Assembly: GCF_006346315.1 (NCBI RefSeq)
Contig: NZ_VDMR01000002.1
Span: 186,001 to 250,000 of the forward strand
Direction of reading: 5' to 3'
Length of the DNA: 64,000 nucleotides
DNA from: Nocardioides litoris
Lineage (GTDB): Bacteria; Actinomycetota; Actinomycetes; Propionibacteriales; Nocardioidaceae
The notes under the pieces are model-generated. The model was given only the letters and a program-made list of their open reading frames with translations. It had not been told where the DNA came from and did no database searches. Below are positions 43,088 through 49,633 of the stretch, piece after piece; the first letter of the stretch is position 1; each line of letters starts with the position of its first letter. Made by a program: the position numbers and the translations under genes.

Positions 43088-44422
43088 ATGACCCCCCTCC
43101 CGCGGCTCGCCGCCCTCACCCTCGCCACCGCCGCCGTCGGTCTCGGCCTCGCCGCCGTGCCGGCGGCGGGGTCAGCGGCCGGCGCGCCCTCGTCCACCCC
43201 CGCCCCCGTCCCGACCCTCGAGCTGGTCTCCCGCGCCACCGACGGCACCCAGCGCGAGGCCCACGCCGACCTGGCCGGGTCGGCGGCCGCGGCCTCGGCC
43301 GACGGCCGCTACGTCGTGTTCGCGACCTCCGGCGCCCTCGTCAGGGCCGACCGCAACGAGCAGAGCGACGTCTACCTGCGTGACACGCAGGCCGACCGCA
43401 CCGTCCTCGTCAGCCGGACACCGCAGGGCCGCGCCGGCGACGGCGGCAGCGTCGAGCCGTCGATCTCCGCCGACGGCACGGTCGTCGCCTGGACGACCTC
43501 GGCCACCGACCTCCTCACCGGCCGCCGCGACCGCAACGGCGAGGTCAACGACGTCGTCGTCCGCGACCTGCGCACCGGACGCACCGTCCTGGCCTCGGTC
43601 GACGGCCGCGGCCGCCAGCACCGGGCCGAGAGCGTGGCCTCGGCCATCTCGGGCGACGGCCGGCACGTCGCCGTGCAGACCTTCGCCGCCCTCACCCGGG
43701 CCGACACCGACGAGCGCGAAGACGTCTACGTCCGCGACCTCGCCCGCCGCACGACCCGCAAGGCGTCCTGGCGGCCCCACGGCAGAGACATCACCCAGCC
43801 CCACCTCGTCGGCACCATCTCCCACGACGGCCGGGTCGTCACGATGGGCGACGACCGGCACGCGTGGGCCCGTGACGTGGTCCGCGGCCGGACGACCCTG
43901 GTGTGGAGCGAGGGGATCGACCCGGACAGCCCGTTCCCGATGGGCAGCGTCGGCCGACCCGCGGTGTCCGGCAACGGCCGGTACGTCGCCTGGCCCTCGG
44001 CCCAGGTCACCGGCCACGGGCCGACCGCCGGCCGGCAGAACGTCTGGCGTCGCGACCTGCGCACCGGCGAGGTCGTGCGGGTCACCCGCGGCCTGGGCGG
44101 CACGGCGCCCGACGGCGACAGCGGCCTGCCGTCGCTGTCCTTCGACGGCACCCGCGTCGGCGTGAGCACGTTCGCCGGCAACCTGGTCGCGGGCGACCCG
44201 GAGGCCGGGGACGGGGAGGCCGTCGTGGTCGACCTGGTCACCGGCACCACCGTGCTCGCCTCCCCCGGACCCGAGGACCCCGAGGGCATCTACGACGAGT
44301 CCGCCCGCACCGGGATCGCGATCAGCGCCGACGGGCACACGCTGGTCTACGAGTCGTTCGACGACCACCTCGTCGCCGGAGACACCAACGGCTGGGGCGA
44401 CGTCCTCGCCTGGCGCGGGTGA
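43088..44422 (+). CDS. Secreted beta-propeller (TolB/PD40-like) protein
   Basis: A 444-residue exported protein. Signal peptide about 1-30 (LTLATAAVGLGLAAVPAAGSAA). The rest is a series of repeated blades of the form SADGRYVVF, DVYLRDTQADRTVLVSRT, ISADGTVVAW, NDVVVRDLRTGRTVL, SGDGRHVAVQTF, at about 50-residue spacing, typical of WD40-like PD40 repeats. Probably a binding scaffold on or outside the cell surface. ATG 43088 follows an AGGAG at 43078. No enzymatic motif is visible. Confidence 0.78.
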   Translation: MTPLPRLAALTLATAAVGLGLAAVPAAGSAAGAPSSTPAPVPTLELVSRATDGTQREAHADLAGSAAAASADGRYVVFATSGALVRADRNEQSDVYLRDTQADRTVLVSRTPQGRAGDGGSVEPSISADGTVVAWTTSATDLLTGRRDRNGEVNDVVVRDLRTGRTVLASVDGRGRQHRAESVASAISGDGRHVAVQTFAALTRADTDEREDVYVRDLARRTTRKASWRPHGRDITQPHLVGTISHDGRVVTMGDDRHAWARDVVRGRTTLVWSEGIDPDSPFPMGSVGRPAVSGNGRYVAWPSAQVTGHGPTAGRQNVWRRDLRTGEVVRVTRGLGGTAPDGDSGLPSLSFDGTRVGVSTFAGNLVAGDPEAGDGEAVVVDLVTGTTVLASPGPEDPEGIYDESARTGIAISADGHTLVYESFDDHLVAGDTNGWGDVLAWRG

Positions 44423-44446
44423 GCACGCGCCCCGGCACGACCCCCG

Positions 44447-44486
44447 GACGGCCGGGTGAGCGACGCGCGTCGCCCACCCGGCCGTC
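44447..44486. terminator. Very stable hairpin between PD40 gene and whiB7
   Basis: A 17-pair stem with one mismatch closes on a 4-base loop (arms GACGGCCGGGTG and CACCCGGCCGTC, with GCGAC/GTCGC inside). It lies 25 bases after the upstream stop and 76 bases before whiB7. It can serve as terminator of the PD40 transcript or as an attenuator in a whiB7 leader. Confidence 0.8.
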
Positions 44487-44523
44487 GTCGTGCGTCGAGG
44501 GCCGGGTCCGCGGGCAGCGCGGA

Positions 44524-44545
44524 TGCCAGCCGACGGCAAGCGGCA
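44524..44545 (+). promoter_or_regulatory. Direct-repeat site S4: TGCCAGCCGAC plus GGCAAGCGGCA
   Basis: Two adjoining 11-mers upstream of whiB7, 17 bases before GTG 44563. TGCCAG followed 11 bases later by a K-GCAAG core also occurs at S5 in reverse. If whiB7 has little or no leader, the site would overlap the -35 region; otherwise it may sit in the leader. Confidence 0.5.
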
Positions 44546-44562
44546 CCGCGCACGGTGGACCC

Positions 44563-44835
44563 GTGAGCACCCCCGTGACGGCGTCCTGGACGCTGCCGTG
44601 CAGCACCGACCTCGAGCTGTGGTACGCCGAGCGGCCCGAGGCCCTCGCCGTCGCCCAGGCCCGCTGCGGCGGCTGCCCCCAGCGCGAGGCCTGCCTGGCC
44701 GGCGCGCTGGAGCGCCGCGAGCCGTGGGGGGTGTGGGGCGGCCGGGTGCTGGTCGACGGCGAGGTCGTCGCCCACAAGCGCGGACGCGGCCGCCCCCGCC
44801 GGGTGACGGCGGCGCGGGTCCTCAGCGACGCGTGA
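44563..44835 (+). CDS. whiB7: WhiB7-type redox/antibiotic-response regulator
   Basis: A 90-residue WhiB protein. Four cysteines bind a 4Fe-4S cluster: Cys13, Cys35, Cys38, Cys44 (C-x21-C-x2-C-x5-C). EREPWGVWGG-type turn is present as RREPWGVWGG, and the C-terminus carries the AT-hook HKRGRGRPRR that marks WhiB7. WhiB7 binds the main sigma factor and activates intrinsic drug-resistance genes. The residue after GVWGG is Arg, where I remember Glu in mycobacterial WhiB7. GTG 44563 is used; GTG 44575 is a possible shorter start. The 3' end overlaps the convergent GNAT-like gene by 14 bases. Confidence 0.88.
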   Translation: MSTPVTASWTLPCSTDLELWYAERPEALAVAQARCGGCPQREACLAGALERREPWGVWGGRVLVDGEVVAHKRGRGRPRRVTAARVLSDA

Positions 44836-45214
44836 CGCGCGGGCTGGTCCAGGGCCAGGCCGACGTCGCCCACCCCGGCAGCGCCGCGCCGAGCGTCTCG
44901 GCCAGGTGGGTGCCGACCTGCTCGGGCGCGACCGCCCAGCCCACCTCGACGTCGTACGGCGCCGCGCCGGGGTCGAGGGTGACCCAGCCGAGCACGGATC
45001 GCTCCTCGTCGTCGAAGACCCCGAAGCAGAAGGAGCTGCGCGCGGTGGCGGCCGCGACGGCCGCGCCCAGGTCGAGCCCGACGGGCAGGCCGGGCAGTCC
45101 CTCGTCGGCCGCGCGCAGGGGGCGCAGGTGGTGGCCGCTCGCGAGCTCCACGCGGGTCGGGACCTGGAACCACGGCTCCAGCCACGGCGGGACGGGCACG
45201 GCAGGCACGCTCAT
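44822..45214 (-). CDS. Shortened GNAT-like protein (paralogue of the protein at 34994)
   Basis: A 130-residue protein. PTRVELASGHHLRPL and FCFGVFDDEERSVLGWVTLDP...DVEVGWAVAPEQVGTHLAETLG align with the 188-residue protein at 34994-35560, but about 35 residues between these blocks are absent. A canonical acetyl-CoA loop is not visible. ATG 45214. It converges on whiB7 with a 14-base overlap. Its upstream gap (117 bases) holds the S5 direct repeat, which could serve this gene or the divergent secreted-protein gene. Confidence 0.65.
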   Translation of the reverse strand: MSVPAVPVPPWLEPWFQVPTRVELASGHHLRPLRAADEGLPGLPVGLDLGAAVAAATARSSFCFGVFDDEERSVLGWVTLDPGAAPYDVEVGWAVAPEQVGTHLAETLGAALPGWATSAWPWTSPRVTRR

Positions 45215-45243
45215 GCCCCCGAGGGTGGCCGCCGGCACGGGCA

Positions 45244-45271
45244 CCCACCTTGCAGGTCGCTGGCAGCGCGG
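45244..45271. promoter_or_regulatory. Direct-repeat site S5 between divergent genes
   Basis: Plus strand: TTGCAGGTCGC (45250-45260) and TGGCAGCGCGG (45261-45271), similar to the first pair at S6. Minus strand: TGCCAGCGACC (45265-45255) and TGCAAGGTGGG (45254-45244), similar to S4. In plus orientation it ends 60 bases before ATG 45332; in minus orientation it ends 29 bases before ATG 45214. Confidence 0.5.
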
Positions 45272-45331
45272 GGGGCGACCGACCAGCGCGCGGCCAGCCA
45301 GCGCCAAGGGGTCGGCACCAGGCTCCTCGTC

Positions 45332-47044
45332 ATGACCACCCGACCGACACCACCCCCGACCGGGGCACCGACCCGGAGCAGCAGACCCGTGACCACCTCC
45401 AGCCCCACTGCCGCCACCCACGCCCGACGCCTGCTGGCCGTCGTGCTCGCCGTGCTGGGCGCCGCAGCCGGCCTGCAGCTCGCCACCGCCCCACCGGCGG
45501 CCGCCGGCCAGCTCGGCCTGACCATCGAGGTCCGCGGCGCGGCCGAGATCTCCGTCATCGAGGGGGCCGTCGACGACGGCGCCTCCCGCAGCTGCGACCA
45601 CCGCGACAACCTCGACGACCGCGTCGTCCACACCTGTGCCCGCATCCGCAGCTCGGCGGTCTTCGCGTCCGTCGTGTGGCTGCGGGTCACCCCCCTGGTC
45701 TCCGAGACCGACGAGTGGGTCGCCGACAACTGGACCGGCTGCGACAGCGTCCGGCACGTCAAGGGCCGGCAGTACGACTGCATGGTCGAGTCGGCCGCCT
45801 TCAGCAGCACCGAGAAGACCGTGCGCGGCGGCGCCTACGACAACACCAGGCCCGTGCTCACGTCGTGGTCGCAGCAGCGCTCGACGACCAAGGACCTCAC
45901 CTCGACCTACACGATGAGCGCGACCCAGGGCACCCTCGAGTGCCGTCCCTGGCCGGCGACGGAGTACCGGCCGTGCAGCAGCGGCGTCGAGCACACCTGG
46001 CCCGCGGCGGGGCAGCACGTCATGAGCGTGCGCGCCGTGGACCCCTCCGGCAACACGAGCAACCCCGAGGCGCTCGCCGACTGGCACCTCGACACCGTCG
46101 TGCGCAGCGGTCCCACGGACCGCACCGGCCACGAGACGGCCGAGTTCGTCGTCGACAGCCCCGAGGCGACCTCGATCGAGTGCGCCGTCAACGGCGGCGC
46201 CTGGTCCACGTGCGGCACCCCCGGTGAGCCCCTCACCGTGACCCGGACCGCGCACGGCCTGTACTCCCTGGCCGTCCGCGGCGCCCGTGACGGCAGCGTC
46301 GACGAGGTCCCCGCCCGCTGGGAGTGGCAGATGGGCTACCTGCCGGAGACCGTGCTCGACTCGGCCGTCCTCGACGGACGTCAGGTGCAGGCGCGCTTCC
46401 ACGGCGAGCACCACGACTCCTTCCAGTGCCGCATGGACGGCCCGGAGGGCTGGACCTACGACTGGGTCGCCTGCCAGTCCCCCGTGACCCTGGACGACCT
46501 GCCCGACGGCGACTACCGGTTCGAGGTGCGGGCGCGTGACGACGCCGGCCGCGTCGACCCGACGCCGGTCGTGCACTCCTTCAGCGTGCGCACCCCGGAC
46601 CCCGGCCCCGACCCGGGCCCCGGCAACCCGGGCCCCGGTCCGGTGACCCCGACCCTGCCCACCACGGCCAGGGTGGTCTCCGTCGTCGACGCCGACACCC
46701 TCCTCGTCCAGGCCGGGCGCGCCCGGTTCCGGGTCGACCTCGCCGGCCTCACCCCGCCCGCCAGGCCCCGCTGCACCGTGCGCTCCGGCAAGCGCGCGCT
46801 GGTCCGGGCCGCCCGACCGGGCAGCACCGTGCGGCTCATCGCCGTCCGGGGCTCGCGCACCACCGGCACCGGCGCGACCCCCTGGACCGTCCTGGTCGGC
46901 ACGCGCGACCTGGCCCAGGCCCAGCTGGGCCGCGGCCTGGCCCGCCTCGACACCCGCGAGGCCCCGCCGACCCGGCGGGCGGCGTACGCCTCGGCGCAGC
47001 GGCAGGCCAAGCGCGCCCACCGCGGCGTGTGGGGCCGCTGCTGA
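45332..47044 (+). CDS. Large secreted protein: Ig-like repeats plus degenerate SNase-like domain
   Basis: A 570-residue exported protein. After a Thr/Pro-rich head, a signal peptide (about 33-58, RLLAVVLAVLGAAAGLQLATAPPAAAG) is followed by three Ig/fibronectin-like repeats (about 170-410, for example RAVDPSGNTS, AVRGARDGSVDE, RARDDAGRVDP, with Cys pairs), a Pro/Gly spacer and a C-terminal staphylococcal-nuclease-like domain (420-570). The nuclease domain keeps VVDADTLLV and AQRQAKRAHRGVWG. Its GIDTPE-type active-site loop reads GLTPPA, so Asp40 and Glu43 equivalents are lost. Likely a binding rather than a cutting protein. ATG 45332; GTG 45389 is an alternative start. Confidence 0.75.
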   Translation: MTTRPTPPPTGAPTRSSRPVTTSSPTAATHARRLLAVVLAVLGAAAGLQLATAPPAAAGQLGLTIEVRGAAEISVIEGAVDDGASRSCDHRDNLDDRVVHTCARIRSSAVFASVVWLRVTPLVSETDEWVADNWTGCDSVRHVKGRQYDCMVESAAFSSTEKTVRGGAYDNTRPVLTSWSQQRSTTKDLTSTYTMSATQGTLECRPWPATEYRPCSSGVEHTWPAAGQHVMSVRAVDPSGNTSNPEALADWHLDTVVRSGPTDRTGHETAEFVVDSPEATSIECAVNGGAWSTCGTPGEPLTVTRTAHGLYSLAVRGARDGSVDEVPARWEWQMGYLPETVLDSAVLDGRQVQARFHGEHHDSFQCRMDGPEGWTYDWVACQSPVTLDDLPDGDYRFEVRARDDAGRVDPTPVVHSFSVRTPDPGPDPGPGNPGPGPVTPTLPTTARVVSVVDADTLLVQAGRARFRVDLAGLTPPARPRCTVRSGKRALVRAARPGSTVRLIAVRGSRTTGTGATPWTVLVGTRDLAQAQLGRGLARLDTREAPPTRRAAYASAQRQAKRAHRGVWGRC

Positions 47045-47061
47045 CCCCTGGCCCCCGAGAG

Positions 47062-47100
47062 GGCCCGCCCCCGGCACCGTCCCGGTGCCGGGGGCGGGTC
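47062..47100. terminator. Bidirectional hairpin terminator
   Basis: A stem of about 18 pairs (arms GCCCGCCCCCGGCACCG and CGGTGCCGGGGGCGGGT) with a 3-base loop lies in the 60-base gap between two convergent genes. It is the strongest stem in the window. Confidence 0.88.
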
Positions 47101-47104
47101 GCAT

Positions 47105-48517
47105 TCAGGCCGGGTAGGGCAGCAGCGTCGCGTCCACGGCCTCCCAGGCCGCCCGCAGCGCGGCCAGGTCGGCCGGCCGCCGGCGCGCCAGGTCGGCTTG
47201 CTCGCGCGGGTCGGCCGCCAGGTCGTGCAGCCGGTCGACGCCGCCGATGCGCGAGTACTTCAGGTTGCCACGACGCAGCGCCCGCGCCGAGCGCGTCCGC
47301 CAGAACAGGTCGCGCTCCGGCACCGCCCGGCCCTGGAAGAGGTGCGGCACCAGGCTGGTGCCGTCGAGCGGGTACGTCGGGTCCGGCGTCGCGCCGGCCA
47401 GCTCGAGGAAGGTCGCGGTCCAGTCGGTCGTGTAGACCGGGGTGTCGTCGACCTGGCGCTGGCCGAGGTGCCCGGGCCAGGACACGATCATCGGCACCCG
47501 GATGCCACCCTCGGTGAGGCCGGCCTTGGCGCCGGTGAGCGGCCAGCTGTAGGAGAAGCGCTCGCCGCCGTTGTCGCTCTGGAAGAGCACCACGGTGTCC
47601 TTGTCCTGGCCGGTGCGGCGCAGCTCGTCGAGCACGCGGCCGACCGAGCGGTCGAGGTCCTCGACCATCTCGACGTACGTCTCCAGCGAGCCGCCGTCCT
47701 CGTGGAAGAGCACCCGCTGCTCGCCCGCCTGGACGCGCCGGGTGAGCTCGTCGCTGACCGCCTTGTCGCCGCGGCCCTCCCACGGCCAGTGCGGGGTGGT
47801 GAAGTTGAGGTTGAACAGCCACGGCTGCTGCAGCCGGGCGTTGCGGCGGACGACCTCGACGGCCTTCTCGGTGAGGATGTCGGTGTAGTAGCGCGGGTCC
47901 TCGACCTGCTCCTCGTCGTCCCAGAGGTCGTAACCGTCCTTGGCGTAGAGCTTGCTGAAGTAGTCGATGCCGCCGGAGTAGTTGCCGTAGAAGGAGTCCC
48001 AGCCGGACTTCAGCGGCGAGAACCACGGCAGGAACCCGCCGTGCCACTTGCCGACCATCGCGGTGGCGTAGCCCGCGTCGCCGAGCAGGGAGCCCAGTGT
48101 CGGGTGCTCCGGCGGGATGCCGTTGGTCGGGCTCGGGGCGCCGATGGGCTCCTGCAGGCCGCCGGGGGTGCGGCCGGGGTGGCGGCCGGTGTAGAGCGCG
48201 AAGCGGGTCGGAGAGCAGACCGCGCCCGCGGAGTAGCCCTGCGTGAAGCGCACGCCGTCGCGGGCCAGCCGGTCGAGGTGGGGCGTCTTGATGTGCGGAG
48301 CGCCGTACGACGACAGGTCGGCCCACCCGAGGTCGTCGGCCAGGATCACCAGGATGTTGGGCCGCGGCAGCCGACCGCGGCGGGCGACGGCCCGGAACGG
48401 CTGCTCGGCGGCGGCCTCGTCGGCCGCGGCGACGACGCCCGCGGCGCCGAGCGCGCCGACGGCGGCGCCGGCCAGGGTGCGGCGGGTCAGGCCGGAGAGG
48501 GTGGGGATGGAGGACAT
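47105..48517 (-). CDS. Tat-exported sulfatase
   Basis: A 470-residue sulfatase. The twin-arginine signal is TRRTLAGAAVGALGAAG (residues 11-27). Metal-binding Asp61/Asp62 (ILADDLGWAD) and the formylglycine site CSPTR with Cys101 are intact, followed by TGRHP, MVGKWH, HWPW and QSDNGG. It removes sulfate esters outside the cytoplasm; a formylglycine-generating enzyme must be encoded elsewhere. ATG 48517 follows GGAGG at a short distance. The promoter region has a 9-bp tandem repeat and an AT-rich patch. Confidence 0.9.
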   Translation of the reverse strand: MSSIPTLSGLTRRTLAGAAVGALGAAGVVAAADEAAAEQPFRAVARRGRLPRPNILVILADDLGWADLSSYGAPHIKTPHLDRLARDGVRFTQGYSAGAVCSPTRFALYTGRHPGRTPGGLQEPIGAPSPTNGIPPEHPTLGSLLGDAGYATAMVGKWHGGFLPWFSPLKSGWDSFYGNYSGGIDYFSKLYAKDGYDLWDDEEQVEDPRYYTDILTEKAVEVVRRNARLQQPWLFNLNFTTPHWPWEGRGDKAVSDELTRRVQAGEQRVLFHEDGGSLETYVEMVEDLDRSVGRVLDELRRTGQDKDTVVLFQSDNGGERFSYSWPLTGAKAGLTEGGIRVPMIVSWPGHLGQRQVDDTPVYTTDWTATFLELAGATPDPTYPLDGTSLVPHLFQGRAVPERDLFWRTRSARALRRGNLKYSRIGGVDRLHDLAADPREQADLARRRPADLAALRAAWEAVDATLLPYPA

Positions 48518-48526
48518 GGGGTTCCC

Positions 48527-48570
48527 GTCTGAGTCGTCTGAGTCGATTGGTTCGATCAACAAACATAAGT
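48527..48570 (-). promoter_or_regulatory. Sulfatase leader: 9-bp direct repeat and AT-rich promoter patch
   Basis: GTCTGAGTC occurs twice head to tail (48527-48535, 48536-48544 on the plus strand), 10 bases from the sulfatase start. Next to it lies 25 bases of unusually AT-rich DNA (CGATTGGTTCGATCAACAAA region), the probable promoter on the minus strand. The repeat could be an operator or lie in the untranslated leader. Confidence 0.5.
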
Positions 48571-48622
48571 GACGGCGCCCGGGCCCCCCGCCGGGCGTCC
48601 ACGCCCGTGCCAGCATGGAGCC

Positions 48623-49375
48623 GTGCCCGGCCCCCCGACGTACGCCGTCCGCGTGGCCAACCTCTCGGTGCGCAACCCCCGGCCGCGCGACGACGTGCCC
48701 GCGCTCGCCGCGGGGTCACCGCACCTGGTCTCGGTCTGCGAGGTCGGGGGCGGGTGGGTCGAGGTGGTGCGCGAGGTCGAGGGCTACCGCTACCTCGGGG
48801 CCGGGCCCGACGCCCGCCACGGGCGCCGCGAGGTCGGGCTGCTCGTCCGCGCGGACGTGGTCGTGGTCGACCACGGGGTCGCGCCCATGTCGCGGGCCGT
48901 GCCGCGCTCGACGGTGGCCCACGACCGGTGGGCGGCCTGGGCGCGGGTCGAGCTGCCCGGCGGTGTCCGGGCGCTGGCGTGGTCGACCCATCGCAACGCC
49001 TACGTGCAGCGGCGCGACGGGCGGGTGCGACCGCTGTGGCGGGGCACCCGTCGCTACCGCGACCACGCGCGGGCCGAGCGGGCGCTGCTCGACGCCCAGG
49101 CGGCCGAGGGGTGGCCGGTGCTGGGCGGCGGCGACTACAACTACCGGGTGCCGTGCGGCGCGGTGCGCACCCCGGCGCAGGCCTGGACGCACGCGCCGCA
49201 CCGGGCCGTCGCCGACGCGGGTCGGACCTACCTCCCGCACGGCCTCGACGGCGTCGTGCTCGACCCGGCGGCGTTCACCCCGACCGGCGACCTCGACGTG
49301 CTGCCGCGCTCGCGCACGGGGTCCGACCACGACTGGGTCACCGCGACCGTGCGGGCCGTGCCGAGCGGCCGGTGA
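48623..49375 (+). CDS. Endonuclease/exonuclease/phosphatase-fold protein
   Basis: A 250-residue protein. The DNase-I/EEP fold landmarks are in order: Asn in VRVANLSVRN, Glu in SVCEVGGG, Asp/Asn in VLGGGDYNYR and the final GSDHDWV. No signal peptide. The substrate may be DNA, RNA cap or a phosphate ester. GTG 48623 with GGAG close upstream; a longer frame from 48569 would start in the sulfatase promoter. Followed by a very strong terminator. Confidence 0.75.
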   Translation: MPGPPTYAVRVANLSVRNPRPRDDVPALAAGSPHLVSVCEVGGGWVEVVREVEGYRYLGAGPDARHGRREVGLLVRADVVVVDHGVAPMSRAVPRSTVAHDRWAAWARVELPGGVRALAWSTHRNAYVQRRDGRVRPLWRGTRRYRDHARAERALLDAQAAEGWPVLGGGDYNYRVPCGAVRTPAQAWTHAPHRAVADAGRTYLPHGLDGVVLDPAAFTPTGDLDVLPRSRTGSDHDWVTATVRAVPSGR

Positions 49376-49382
49376 CCCCAGC

Positions 49383-49417
49383 GGTCCCGGGGGCCACCTG
49401 TGGTGGCTCCCGGGACC
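49383..49417. terminator. Bidirectional hairpin terminator
   Basis: Arms of 16 bases (GGTCCCGGGGGCCACC and GGTGGCTCCCGGGACC) pair completely, with one G-T, around a 3-base loop. It begins 8 bases after the EEP gene and serves the convergent genes on both sides. The remaining gap to 49633 has no gene I can support. Confidence 0.88.
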
Positions 49418-49633
49418 CTGCGCAAGCGGTCCGGGCGCCCGCGCAGTGAGTGGGGGGTCCACCCCGTGGATGGCCTGATGACCGGGGACGCGGTCATCCG
49501 GCCTGTGGTGAGCCCCTGACGACAAGGGTGCGTCGGTCGCGGGTCACGCGCACGGGATCGCCGCGGCGCTCACGAACCCCTCACGTCGACGATTGGTCCG
49601 GTCGGTGCCCCGCTCACACGGGGTGGTCCGACC

